The translations under genes were made by a program, and so were the position numbers. A model generated the notes under the pieces. The model saw only the letters and a list, made by a program, of their open reading frames with translations, made no database searches and was not told the origin of the DNA. From Bacteroidota bacterium (GTDB lineage: Bacteria; Bacteroidota; Bacteroidia; Palsa-965): DNA of 64,000 bases. The first letter of the stretch is position 1. The number at the start of each line of letters is the position of its first letter. Below, piece after piece: positions 35,474 to 44,724 of this stretch. The stretch is taken from assembly GCA_006218065.1 (NCBI GenBank), contig VBWE01000032.1:20397-84396 (forward strand). Reading direction: 5' to 3'.

Positions 35474-36085
35474 ATGAGCAAACAATTCCAATCACACCCC
35501 TGGCACGGCATAAGTCCCGGTGAAGAAGCGCCCGGCATCGTGAATGCTTTTATTGAGATCGTTCCCGGCGATACGGTGAAATACGAGATCGATAAAGCGA
35601 GCGGCTGGCTCAAAGTGGACCGGCCGCAGAAGTTTTCGAATATCGTCCCGGCTTTGTACGGATTTATTCCGCAAACCTATTGCGGTGAAGAAATCGCGAA
35701 ATTCTGCGCGGAGAAAAGCGGCCTGGAAATCAAAAAAGGCGACGGCGATCCGCTGGATATCTGCGTATTCAGCGAACGGAATATTACCGGCGGCGGTATC
35801 CTGCTCAAAGCCATACCCGTAGGCGGTTTACGCCTGGTGGATAAAAACGAGGCCGACGATAAAATCATTGCCGTGATGCAAAACGACGATGTATATTCCT
35901 GGAACGATATTTCGCAGTTTCCGCCCGCGCTCATCCAGCGGCTCCGGCATTATTTCCTCACGTACAAAAATATTCCCGGCGACGCAAACCGCGTTTGTGA
36001 AATCACGCACGTGTACGGCCGCGAAGAAGCGCTCGAAGTAATCCGGAAAAGCATGACCGATTACCAGCGGACATTTGCATCGTAG
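35474..36085 (+). CDS. ppa: Inorganic pyrophosphatase, family I
   Basis: 203 aa. Family I signature DGDPLDICVFSE (the D-x-D-P-x-D loop that binds metal) near residue 95, preceded by KYEIDKASGWLKVDRP and YGFIPQTYC, and followed by NEADDKIIAV. It hydrolyses PPi to drive biosynthetic reactions. Somewhat longer than the E. coli enzyme, as in other Bacteroidota, with insertions between the core strands. No promoter box was found between the hairpin and the start, so it may be read with mltG. Confidence 0.94.
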   Translation: MSKQFQSHPWHGISPGEEAPGIVNAFIEIVPGDTVKYEIDKASGWLKVDRPQKFSNIVPALYGFIPQTYCGEEIAKFCAEKSGLEIKKGDGDPLDICVFSERNITGGGILLKAIPVGGLRLVDKNEADDKIIAVMQNDDVYSWNDISQFPPALIQRLRHYFLTYKNIPGDANRVCEITHVYGREEALEVIRKSMTDYQRTFAS

Positions 36086-36116
36086 GAGTGCAAAATGGCT
36101 TAATTTTTAGAAATTC

Positions 36117-36224
36117 ATGCGGAAAACACATCGTCGGATTGAAAACGGCACACATTTTATGATCCTGAATCAAAACTGCGTGATTGTCGAAATTATCGAT
36201 GAAACCCTCGATAAATCGAACTAA
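36117..36224 (+). CDS. Candidate 35-aa small protein
   Basis: ATG at 36117, stop TAA at 36222-36224. The product begins MRKTHRRIENGTHFMI and continues with a hydrophobic-acidic strand (NCVIVEIIDETLDKSN). It lies 31 nt after ppa in the same direction. No family recognised; codon use is unremarkable and the ORF is short enough to arise by chance. It is the only coding candidate in the 314-base gap 36086-36399; the remainder of that gap (36225-36399) shows only AT-rich sequence with a weak TACCTTAG box and nothing else I can support. Confidence 0.3.
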   Translation: MRKTHRRIENGTHFMILNQNCVIVEIIDETLDKSN

Positions 36225-36399
36225 TTATTTGTTTGGCACGACCAGTCTTTCAGCGCATTTTTTCAGCAAATAATACTTCTGCCGCGGGTGCTTTTTCCCA
36301 ATCAAGTTTTGTTACCTTAGAAGCAATTGGTGTTTCATCACCGCGTTTCCGGGCAGGAATCCCGACGTGAAATCCTGACAGATTTTACGACCACCGGAA

Positions 36400-39300
36400 A
36401 TGCAAAATGAAATCCGAAGAGCAGGTTTACATTCCGCAGCAGGTTGTATGGCAAGGAGGAGAGGAAATACAATTCATTTTTTACTCTTGCTTATGTCGCT
36501 TCTGGCGCATGACGCAACCCTTCGTGCGCAGCAGTATAATTTTCAGCACTACAATGTTTCCGACGGGTTACCGCAATCGCAGATCAACTGCATTTACCAG
36601 GACAGTTATGGGTTTATCTGGATCGGCACCGACGGCGGCGCGGCACGTTTCGACGGAAAAAAATTCGTGGTTTTTGACACAGATAACGGGCTGCTCCAGA
36701 ACAGGGTTCGCGGCATCAGTGAAACCGGCCAGGCCATTCTTATCGCTTCCGACAGCGGCATCTGCGAAGTAACCGGTAAAGCTGTACACAAAATCCGTTT
36801 CAATCCTTCCTCCGGAATTGATAAAGTACGCGGTTTTGCAAAGGGAGCGAAGGACGAAATCCTGGTGATGACCAATGCCGGTTTGTGGAAATATGAGAAC
36901 GGCGCAATAAGCCGGCTTTCACTCGGAAGCCCGGTAAATATACTCGAGGTACGTACCGTGTATGTTGACAGCAAAGGTATTTTGTGGGTCGGTACCGAAC
37001 GGAACGGGCTCTTCCGTTTCCAATGGCAGCAGGGAAAATATATCATCCAGCCTTTTGCTTCGCAGTCCGACCTGTCGGTTCAGAAAATACGGGGGGTGAT
37101 TGAACACGAACGCGGCGAACTGTGGGTGGCCACTTCGGGCGAAGGGTTATTTTCTTTCGACGGGTCTTCCTATACCCGGCTGCAGTTACCGGAAAATGAA
37201 AACGTCGCTTTTTTCACTTCCACATGCAAAGATGCCGATGAAAATATGTGGTTCGGAAGCTGGGGCGGCGGCCTGGTGCAGTACAAAAAATCCGTTTTCA
37301 AATCATTCAGTAAAAACAACGGTCTTTACGACGATGTGATCTCCTGTCTTTTCGCCGACCGTGACGGCAACGTCTGGATCGGTTCATTCACTTCGGGTGT
37401 GATGGTTTATGCGGGGCAGCAGTTTTCCATGTTTACCAAAGCAAGCGGCCTGCCTGATGAAAATATCCGGAGCATCGTTTACGATGAAAACAGCAACGTC
37501 TGGATGGCGACCCTCGGCGGGCTGGCACGTTTTGACGGAATCGAGCTGACTACGATTACCGAAAAGGAAGGATTGAGCTACAACCGGATCGGGGCGCTGG
37601 CTTCCGATCAGAAAGGGAAACTATACATCGGCACGTTGAGCGGTGAAATCAATGTGCTTGAAAAAGGAAAAATTACGGTTTACAAAGACCGGGAACAATT
37701 GCCCGCAGGTGAAATCATCAGCCTCGCATACGGCAAGGACGGATCGCTGTGGATCGGTACCGTGTATGCCGGCCTGGTTCGTTTCCGCGACAATACATTC
37801 GAACGGGTTGCATCCGGCGGATTGCTGGAAGGAAATCCGATCTGGGCGCTCCATGAAGACACGGCGGGAACGCTCTGGCTGGGAACCGAGAAAGGAATCC
37901 TGCGCATGGAAAACGGCGAGCCGCAGAAAATCAAATCGAAAAACAAACGGACCTCACCTGAAATAAGAATCAACGCCATAACCAGCGACAAAGACTATAT
38001 CTATTTCGCTACCTACGGTACAGGCGTATGGCGTTACGAACTGAAAAAACAGGCCCTGCAGTTTATCGATAAGAAAGAAGGCCTGTCGAGTAATTATACA
38101 ACCGGTTTCCTCTGGCTGAATAACAACAAGATGCTGCTCGTATCCACGATAACCGGCCTGGACCGGGTGGAATTTATCGGGAACATGACGACTACTTTCC
38201 GGCATTTCGGCAAGGCGGACGGTTTGGGAAACATGGAATTTTCGCCCGGGGCGATGACGCTCGGCAGGGACGGGAAAGTGTGGCTGGGAACTTCGTCAGG
38301 CGCTATTATTTATGATCTCGCTGCGGAAAAACGTAATAAGGCAAAACCACTGGTGGTGTTGCGCGGTTTGAGCATGATGAATGAAAAACCGGACTGGACG
38401 AATTATTCGGACAGCATTTCATCCAAGCTCAACATTCCTGTAAACCCGGAATTCCCGCACGACAAAAATTACCTCAGTTTCGATTTCGCCGCAATCCAGT
38501 TCGGCCCGGGTGTAAACCTGCGCTACCAGTATAAGCTCGAAGGATATGATGCCGACTGGGGACCACCGTCCGAATCGGGGCTGATCAGTTATTCAAACCT
38601 GCCGCCCGGCGATTACCGGCTGCTTGTCAAAGCGGGCAACAGTGCAGGCGCCTGGAGCGAACCGGCCGTATTCGCTTTCCGCATCACCCCGCCTTTCTGG
38701 AAAACCTGGTGGTTCTTTCTCGGCATGCTCCTGCTCATCTTCCTGATCTGCCTGGGGCTTATGCTTTTTTACCGCCGCGTGAAAAGCGAATTCATGTCGA
38801 AGCGGGAAACCGAATACATGCTTCCCACCAGCCGCATGATCCTGTTTTTTGCCGCCACCGTGTACCCGCTCGATTGTATTCTCTGTTCGTTGTTTGACAG
38901 GACGGTGAATATGCAGCCGGTTGTGGCCTGCCTGATCGCCGTGTTGTTGCTGGGACTTGCGGCCGGGACGTATTTCTACGAATACTTCCGGAAAAACATC
39001 AGCCTGCTCATGACGGTTTTGTTTCCGCTGGTTGTTTTTCATTTCCTCTACCTCAATAAGATAAACCAGCTTTCGCCGGTAACGGTTACTGCGCTCATTA
39101 TTTCCATTCTTGCGCTCGGCATCGTGGTGGATTCCTGGCGCTCGCTTGCCGTTATTTCCGGTTTCGTAATCATTTTCGGATCGTGGCTCGGTTTCTCCGT
39201 GGATGCGCCGCAATATAATCCCTGGCTTTTTGTACTCGGCATCATCACCAGCCTGCTCATCGCTTTCCTTGCGCTGCTCGTGCGGCACAATATGTTCAAC

Positions 39301-41676
39301 AGGCTGATATTCGCCGATACGGCCATCAACAGCAGCTGGAGTATCGTACTCGCAGCGGACAAATCGGGTAAGATCATTTTTGTAAGCCGCAGCGTACGTT
39401 ACCTGCTCGGTTATACGGAAGACGAATTGATGGGCGACGGCTGGTGGAAGGTGAGAAGCGACGACCAGGAAGAAAACGACCGTATTAAAAAGAACGTGAT
39501 CGACATGAATTCGTCGCAGCGGCAGAGCAGTTACATTACCGCTGTAAAAACGAAAAACGGCAAACTCCGCTGGATTCAATGGGTGGATACCATGCTCGAA
39601 AGCGGCGTGAAGGTGGGCATCGGGCAGGATGTAACCGACCGCAGGGAAATCGAACAGCGGTACAGGCATATCGTGGAAGCGGCCAACGATATTATTTATA
39701 CGACGGATTTTCGCGGCAATTTTACGTACATCAATGAAGTGGGTGCAAAGCTCACCGGTTACAGCCGCGAAGAACTGAACAAGATGCGCTTCTTCGACCT
39801 GCTTCCTGCATCGAACCGCGAAGAAGTAGTCCGGTTTTACCAGCGCCAGTTCACGAAAAAGGCGGTCAGCTCGTACCATGAATTCATGATCCACCATAAA
39901 GACGGTCATGAAATCTGGGTAGGACAAACCGTGCGTGCCTTGTTCGATGAACACCGCCGCGGGTACATTAAAGGTTTCCAGTCCATCGCGCGCGACATCA
40001 CGGAGAAAAAACGGTACGAAGAAGAACTGGAAAAACTGTCGCTCGTGGCCAGCGAAACCATCAACGGCGTCCTGATCAGCGACCCGGAAAACCGCGTGGA
40101 ATGGGCCAATGAAGGTTTTACGCGCATCACGGGTTATCTCCTGCGGGAAATCAAGGGAAAGCGGATCGGCGATTTGCTGGCCGGCGAAAAAACGGATCTC
40201 GAGACGATCGAAGTGGCGCGGCGGAAAACGGCACGCGGCGACGGGTTCATCATCGAACTGCTCGTGTATCATAAAGACGGCCGCGAAATATGGATTTCGA
40301 TTTCCAATACGCCGATCGTGGACGAGAACGGAAAAATGCTGAAGCAGATCGAAATTTTCACCGACATCACGGAGAAAAAAGCGTACGAAGAACAACTCAG
40401 CCGGTATTCCATCCGGCTCGAAATCCTGAACCGGGCCAAGCAGGATATTCTCCAGGCGCAGAATATGCAGGAAATGACGCAGAGCGCGCTGTACAACCTG
40501 GCCCGGCGGATCAGTTACTGCAACCGGCTTTCCATGGCCATCTTCGATCATTCGCGCGGCATGGCCGACTTGTATTACATCGACATGGATAATAAAAACG
40601 AGATGGTGCAGAAAGAATATGCGCTCGGTGATTTCCGCAGCCTGCCGTACCTGCGCGAAAACAAACACATGCTCGTGCACGATCTCGAAGTGGAAGAAAT
40701 TCTTTCCGGAACGGACAGTGAAAACCTGAGTTACGGTGTCCGCTCGTACCTGATCATGCCGCTTTATTCGCAGAACGAACTGATCGGCTCGATCAACCTT
40801 GGTTCGTCAAAAACGCATGCGATCACCGACGATGATGTACAACTGGTGCGCGAAGTCTCCGATTCCATGGCTATCGCGGTCCAGCAGCGCCGCTACCAGG
40901 AAATCATCATGCAGAAGAACAAGGACATTTCCGACAGCATCAACTACGCGCAGCGTATCCAGGAAGCGATCCTGCTTCCCGGCGATATGCTGAAGCAGGA
41001 ACTGAACGACGCTTTTGTTTTTTACCAACCGAAAGACGTACTCAGCGGCGATTTTTACTGGGTGGAGAAGTGGGACAAACTGACTTATGTGGCCGTAGCC
41101 GATTGCACGGGGCACGGGGTTCCCGGCGCGCTGCTCAGCCTGATGGGAAATAACCTGCTGTACCAGTCGGTGCAGGAACGTCACCTGAACCGCCCGGCTG
41201 CCGTGCTCGATTATATCAATACAGGCATCCAGAAAACGCTGAACCAGTTCAAAACCGCCGGCGAAATGCTCGACGGCATGGATATCGCGCTCTGCATTTT
41301 CGATCACGAGCATAACCGTTTGTTTTACTCCGGCGCCGTGAATCCCTTGTGGATCGTGCGCGACGGCGTGATCATCGAAGTGCGCGGCGACCGGTATTCC
41401 ATCGGCAGCTACAGCGAAACACCGTTCCGTTTCAGCAACCACGAAGTGGAATTGAAAGCCGGCGATATGATTTACCTGTTCAGCGACGGTTTTGCGGACC
41501 AGTTCGGCGGCCCCAATTTTAAAAAATACTCGTACGCGCGGCTGCGCGATTTACTCACCCGCCACGCGCACCTGTCCACCGAAGAACAAAAGAAAATCGT
41601 GGAAGACGCTTTCGTAAACTGGCGGAACGGGAATACGCAAACGGATGATGTGTGCGTGGTGGGGATTAAGGTGTGA
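36400..41676 (+). CDS. Giant sensor: two-component propeller, Y_Y_Y, 7TM, three PAS, GAF and SpoIIE phosphatase
   Basis: 1758 aa. Signal peptide (about 1-43), then a 14-ish-repeat reg_prop beta-propeller (about 45-660; units such as GLPQSQINCIYQDSYGFIWIGT), a Y_Y_Y domain (about 690-770), a membrane helix (about 772-795) and six to seven more helices (about 815-960). Inside the cell: three PAS domains (about 967-1075, 1090-1205, 1215-1330), a GAF domain (about 1345-1495) and a SpoIIE/PP2C phosphatase (about 1510-1758) with DVLSGDFYW and DCTGHGVPGALLS. No histidine-kinase core or receiver is present, unlike usual propeller hybrids. The likely output is dephosphorylation of an anti-sigma-antagonist-type partner in response to an external ligand. 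No partner gene is adjacent. Confidence 0.9.
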   Translation: MQNEIRRAGLHSAAGCMARRRGNTIHFLLLLMSLLAHDATLRAQQYNFQHYNVSDGLPQSQINCIYQDSYGFIWIGTDGGAARFDGKKFVVFDTDNGLLQNRVRGISETGQAILIASDSGICEVTGKAVHKIRFNPSSGIDKVRGFAKGAKDEILVMTNAGLWKYENGAISRLSLGSPVNILEVRTVYVDSKGILWVGTERNGLFRFQWQQGKYIIQPFASQSDLSVQKIRGVIEHERGELWVATSGEGLFSFDGSSYTRLQLPENENVAFFTSTCKDADENMWFGSWGGGLVQYKKSVFKSFSKNNGLYDDVISCLFADRDGNVWIGSFTSGVMVYAGQQFSMFTKASGLPDENIRSIVYDENSNVWMATLGGLARFDGIELTTITEKEGLSYNRIGALASDQKGKLYIGTLSGEINVLEKGKITVYKDREQLPAGEIISLAYGKDGSLWIGTVYAGLVRFRDNTFERVASGGLLEGNPIWALHEDTAGTLWLGTEKGILRMENGEPQKIKSKNKRTSPEIRINAITSDKDYIYFATYGTGVWRYELKKQALQFIDKKEGLSSNYTTGFLWLNNNKMLLVSTITGLDRVEFIGNMTTTFRHFGKADGLGNMEFSPGAMTLGRDGKVWLGTSSGAIIYDLAAEKRNKAKPLVVLRGLSMMNEKPDWTNYSDSISSKLNIPVNPEFPHDKNYLSFDFAAIQFGPGVNLRYQYKLEGYDADWGPPSESGLISYSNLPPGDYRLLVKAGNSAGAWSEPAVFAFRITPPFWKTWWFFLGMLLLIFLICLGLMLFYRRVKSEFMSKRETEYMLPTSRMILFFAATVYPLDCILCSLFDRTVNMQPVVACLIAVLLLGLAAGTYFYEYFRKNISLLMTVLFPLVVFHFLYLNKINQLSPVTVTALIISILALGIVVDSWRSLAVISGFVIIFGSWLGFSVDAPQYNPWLFVLGIITSLLIAFLALLVRHNMFNRLIFADTAINSSWSIVLAADKSGKIIFVSRSVRYLLGYTEDELMGDGWWKVRSDDQEENDRIKKNVIDMNSSQRQSSYITAVKTKNGKLRWIQWVDTMLESGVKVGIGQDVTDRREIEQRYRHIVEAANDIIYTTDFRGNFTYINEVGAKLTGYSREELNKMRFFDLLPASNREEVVRFYQRQFTKKAVSSYHEFMIHHKDGHEIWVGQTVRALFDEHRRGYIKGFQSIARDITEKKRYEEELEKLSLVASETINGVLISDPENRVEWANEGFTRITGYLLREIKGKRIGDLLAGEKTDLETIEVARRKTARGDGFIIELLVYHKDGREIWISISNTPIVDENGKMLKQIEIFTDITEKKAYEEQLSRYSIRLEILNRAKQDILQAQNMQEMTQSALYNLARRISYCNRLSMAIFDHSRGMADLYYIDMDNKNEMVQKEYALGDFRSLPYLRENKHMLVHDLEVEEILSGTDSENLSYGVRSYLIMPLYSQNELIGSINLGSSKTHAITDDDVQLVREVSDSMAIAVQQRRYQEIIMQKNKDISDSINYAQRIQEAILLPGDMLKQELNDAFVFYQPKDVLSGDFYWVEKWDKLTYVAVADCTGHGVPGALLSLMGNNLLYQSVQERHLNRPAAVLDYINTGIQKTLNQFKTAGEMLDGMDIALCIFDHEHNRLFYSGAVNPLWIVRDGVIIEVRGDRYSIGSYSETPFRFSNHEVELKAGDMIYLFSDGFADQFGGPNFKKYSYARLRDLLTRHAHLSTEEQKKIVEDAFVNWRNGNTQTDDVCVVGIKV

Positions 41677-41685
41677 GCTTTGCCG

Positions 41686-42324
41686 TTACTTTTTCTTTAA
41701 CTCTATTATACAATACTCTACATAACACCTTGCATTTTTGCCTTTACGGCGAATATAAACAACATGAAGCCCATAGTGCGTTGATACTATACCCACTTTT
41801 TTAGCTTCGATCTTCCTAGCCTGGTCATTAAATTGCGGATCAAGGTACGTGGGATAAGAATAACCGAAATCACATTGAGGCATAATGGAGTCCGAATAAG
41901 GTGTTAAAACGCAAAGGCTGTCAATCCCGATTAAATCAACTTGTTTTTGGAACTGCTTTGCTAAAATAAGTGCCCTGGCAGGTTTTATTTTGGACGTATC
42001 GATATATATCTGAGCAAATGAAAAAGGGATTTCCTCTTGCGCAAAAAATGGTTTTATTAAGAAATACCGGTCTGAATATTCGAATACAAGTACAGCACCG
42101 GTCTTATTGAAAAATATAAGCGAATCATCTTTGTTCTCGAATTGCGGGTTTTCTATATTCCGGTGAATGTGGTATGCCTTGTATGGCATACTGCTGTACT
42201 TTGAAACGATTACTGAATCATTTGCAGCTGTTTCGAATTCTGCAATAATGGCTTGGACATTCTTTTCCTGTGCATTGCATTTGTATAAGGCAAAAACAAG
42301 AAAGCAAGAAAGAAGAATTCTCAT
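41686..42324 (-). CDS. Secreted protein with remote parvulin-like domain, AT-rich
   Basis: 212 aa with a signal peptide (MRILLSCFLVFALYKCNAQ). The C-terminal half fits a parvulin (PpiC/SurA) prolyl isomerase pattern by eye: FAQIYIDTSKIKPAR at the domain start, AKQFQKQV, a TPYSDSIMPQCDFGY block where parvulins have YS-D...GGDLG, DPQFNDQARKIEAKKVG, and the closing IVSTHYGLHVVYIRRK (parvulin: V.T.FGYHIIKV). Key catalytic residues are not all recognisable. Base composition is clearly more AT-rich than every neighbour, a sign of recent transfer or relaxed selection. Last gene of a run with DUF4159 (gap 9 nt). Confidence 0.65.
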   Translation of the reverse strand: MRILLSCFLVFALYKCNAQEKNVQAIIAEFETAANDSVIVSKYSSMPYKAYHIHRNIENPQFENKDDSLIFFNKTGAVLVFEYSDRYFLIKPFFAQEEIPFSFAQIYIDTSKIKPARALILAKQFQKQVDLIGIDSLCVLTPYSDSIMPQCDFGYSYPTYLDPQFNDQARKIEAKKVGIVSTHYGLHVVYIRRKGKNARCYVEYCIIELKKK

Positions 42325-42333
42325 CGTTGTTTG

Positions 42334-43029
42334 TTACGGCTTCTTCCCGTGCTTCGATTCGCCGCCCATGAGCGCGTAGGTAACCAGGTTGGCGCCCATC
42401 TTCAGCGCTTTGGTACGCGCTTCCTGTGAATCGTGGTGTACTTCGGGACTTTCCCAGCCGTCGCCTAAATCGCATTCGAAATCATAAAAGCAAACGAGGC
42501 GGCCCTGCCAGATGAGCCCGAATCCCTGCGGCGCTTTTTTATCGTGCTCGTGAATTTTCGGAAGACCTTGTGCAAAATCATATACCTGGTGATAGATGGG
42601 ATGCGAGAAAGGCAATTCGATAAGATCGAGTTCAGGGAAAATTTTTTTCAGCTGCGGGCGGATGAATTTGTCCAGGCCGTAGTTGTCGGAAATATGCAGA
42701 AAGCCCCCGGCAATCATATAGTTCCGCAGGTTGTCCGCTTCCTGTGCCGAAAAAACCACGTTGCCGTGACCGGTCATGTGGATGAACGGATGGTTGTAAA
42801 TATCCGGGCTGCCCGCTTCCACAACGGCCTGCTCGGGGTTGATATTCGTTTTCAGGTTTTCGTTGCAGTATTTGATCAGGTTCGGCACCGATGTTTCCAG
42901 GTTAGCGTACCAGTCGCCGCCGCCGCTGTATTTCAGCAGGCCGAGCTGGTAAGTGGCCGCCGGCTTCGTGAACGAAGTAAGCAGGACGAACAAACCGATG
43001 GAAGAAAAAAGGATTTGAAATTTTCGCAT
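42334..43029 (-). CDS. DUF4159 domain-containing secreted protein
   Basis: 231 aa with a signal peptide (MRKFQILFSSIGLFVLLTSF). The DUF4159 domain runs over nearly the whole protein: QLGLLKYSGGGDWYANLETSV, then HPFIHMTGHGNVVFS and NLRNYMIAGGFLHISDNYGLD, ending with a C-terminal conserved part (QGFGLIWQGRLVCFYDFECDLGDGWE). The fold resembles a glutamine-amidotransferase-like or ThuA-like beta-alpha structure. Widespread in Bacteroidota, function unknown. It starts nine bases after the end of the truncated PorE-like gene, so it is co-transcribed with that cluster. Confidence 0.88.
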   Translation of the reverse strand: MRKFQILFSSIGLFVLLTSFTKPAATYQLGLLKYSGGGDWYANLETSVPNLIKYCNENLKTNINPEQAVVEAGSPDIYNHPFIHMTGHGNVVFSAQEADNLRNYMIAGGFLHISDNYGLDKFIRPQLKKIFPELDLIELPFSHPIYHQVYDFAQGLPKIHEHDKKAPQGFGLIWQGRLVCFYDFECDLGDGWESPEVHHDSQEARTKALKMGANLVTYALMGGESKHGKKP

Positions 43030-43038
43030 GGGATTAAA

Positions 43039-44622
43039 CTACTTGGTAAGAACCATATCTTTTTTGATCTCGGGAATCGAACCGATATCAAAAACCAGTA
43101 CGTTGTCGATAAGCGTTTTGTAACCGGCGGCTTCGATGTTGATCACGTATTTGCCCGGGGGAAGCGCCATCACGTATTTCCCGTTCTGCGGAACCGGTTT
43201 GTACGTACCGACTTCTTCCTGCGATTTCGAATTGGTTACGGTGATAATCGCATCGAGGTTTTTGCTCGAGTCGGGGGTAAGTATTTTACCGGTTACCAGC
43301 GTGTAACTGGTTTCCTGGATTTCATCGAACACGACGCGGAAAATATCGAGATCGCCGACACCGCCTTCACGCACGGTAGAAATATACGCGACACGGTTAT
43401 TCTCCGTAAACGAAATCGTCACGTTATCGTCCGGCGTGTTGATCGGGTAGCCGATATTTTTCGGGTTTGTCCAGGTATTGTCTTCTTCGTTCCAGGTGCT
43501 GACGAAAATATCGTAGCCGCCCATGCTGTTATGTCCTTTGGATGCGAAGTAAAGCGTTCTTCCGTCGGGCGCCATGAAAGGAAAATCTTCATCGTACCCG
43601 GAATTGAGCGAGGTGATGTTCTGCGCAAGCGCCCATGCTCCGGTAGGAAGTTTCCGCGCCATCCAGATATCAAGGCCGCCCTGTCCGCCTTCGCGCTTGC
43701 TGGAAAAAAAGATCACGTTACCGTCGGGCGAAAGCGAGCCGGCCGTTTCAAATGCCTTATTTACGTTGTCGTTCAGTTTTTCCGGTTTCTGGAAAGTCTT
43801 GTTGTTCATGGACAGGTAAATGTCGCCGGCGGTGGAAACGTTATCAATATAAACAGTCATCCATTTCCCGTCGGCCGACAAACCGACAGCCTGTTCGTCG
43901 TAATTCCCGTTCACAGGCGGCCCCACGTTTTTCGATTTCTGCCATACGCCGTTAAGCGAACCTGATTTCCAGATATCGGAAGCGTAATATCCGTCCACTT
44001 CAACGGTAGCAGCGCCCACATTGCCTTTCCGGCGCGAGGTGAAAACGATCATCTGTTCATCGGCCGTTACAAACGGGTAATAATCCGGGAATTCGCTGTT
44101 GATCTCTTTCCCGAGGTTGGTGAACGTAACCTTGAGCGGATATTTCATCAGGGCCTTGGCATTGTTGCAGGTTTCAATTCCCCGGTCGGCATTGGCCTGT
44201 GCTTCTTTGCCCGTATCTTTTTCTTTGTATTTGGAATACGCCTTGATGGCATCGTCAAAACGCAGCGCGGTCTGGTAAGCCTGCCCGAGGTAGAACCAGC
44301 TGTCCGGCTCGCCTTTGTCCTGCTTAGTCACCACTTCGAGATATTTAACGGCTTCTTTTTTGCTGACGTTGGTTTTCAGGTAGCAAACGCCGAGACGGTA
44401 GTTGTACTCGATGTTCCCGGGCGATTTTGCCACGAGTACTTTGTAGCAGGCTTGCGCCATCGGGTAATTGTTGTGTTTCCAGTGTTCGGCTGCATCTTCC
44501 GGCTCAACGGTTGCGCCGGGCCGTGGCTGGGCAGGAGAAGGCAATGGCAATGCCAGCGCCGCTAAAGCAAGGTAATCGACACGTAAAAGTTGTTTGGACG
44601 GGTCAATGGGCCGTCCTATCAA
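43039..44622 (-). CDS. PorE-like TPR/PD40 protein lacking the OmpA domain
   Basis: About 527 aa if started at the TTG at 44622. Order: signal-like stretch (LALAALALPLPSPAQ), TPR repeats (MAQACYKVLVAKSPGNIEYNYRLG; WFYLGQAYQTALRFDDAIKAY), PD40/WD40-like propeller (repeats of DEQMIVFTSRR, VIFFSSKREGGQGGLDIW, LYFASKGHNSMGGYDIFVS) and a C-terminal carboxypeptidase-regulatory-like sandwich (GKILTPDSSKN...). The chain ends there; the OmpA-like peptidoglycan domain of its paralogues is missing. The start is problematic: the ATG at 44682 lies in the upstream hairpin, TTG 44622 overlaps the -7 box, and no ATG, GTG or TTG follows in frame before the signal. Confidence 0.8.
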   Translation of the reverse strand: MIGRPIDPSKQLLRVDYLALAALALPLPSPAQPRPGATVEPEDAAEHWKHNNYPMAQACYKVLVAKSPGNIEYNYRLGVCYLKTNVSKKEAVKYLEVVTKQDKGEPDSWFYLGQAYQTALRFDDAIKAYSKYKEKDTGKEAQANADRGIETCNNAKALMKYPLKVTFTNLGKEINSEFPDYYPFVTADEQMIVFTSRRKGNVGAATVEVDGYYASDIWKSGSLNGVWQKSKNVGPPVNGNYDEQAVGLSADGKWMTVYIDNVSTAGDIYLSMNNKTFQKPEKLNDNVNKAFETAGSLSPDGNVIFFSSKREGGQGGLDIWMARKLPTGAWALAQNITSLNSGYDEDFPFMAPDGRTLYFASKGHNSMGGYDIFVSTWNEEDNTWTNPKNIGYPINTPDDNVTISFTENNRVAYISTVREGGVGDLDIFRVVFDEIQETSYTLVTGKILTPDSSKNLDAIITVTNSKSQEEVGTYKPVPQNGKYVMALPPGKYVINIEAAGYKTLIDNVLVFDIGSIPEIKKDMVLTK

Positions 44623-44627
44623 AATTA
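44620..44627 (-). promoter_or_regulatory. -7 box near the OmpA-less PorE-like gene
   Basis: TAATTTTG on the minus strand, exact TAnnTTTG, in the gap after the hairpin at 44644-44702. Confidence 0.5.
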
Positions 44628-44643
44628 CGCATTTGGAGCTGAA

Positions 44644-44702
44644 ATTAAAAGCCCTGCTCCCGGAAGATTGCTGTGAATTCACAGACCCGGAAGCAGGGCT
44701 TT
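44644..44702 (-). terminator. Hairpin terminator between PorE-like genes
   Basis: Outer stem agccctgc (44650-44657) with gcagggct (44693-44700), inner palindrome ctgtgaattcacag, then tttt on the minus strand. It ends the transcript of the gene at 44725-47187. Confidence 0.75.
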
Positions 44703-44724
44703 GATTGCCTGCGTATTCGGATGA

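Noticed and set aside
36086-36399. Riboswitch or ncRNA in the gap before the giant sensor
   Set aside because: No conserved riboswitch core or stable hairpin series was recognised; only a weak small ORF was kept.
38593-40680. 695-codon open frame on the minus strand inside the giant sensor gene
   Set aside because: It lies fully antisense to recognisable PAS/GAF/membrane domains, has no family motifs and arises from the codon bias of the sense gene.
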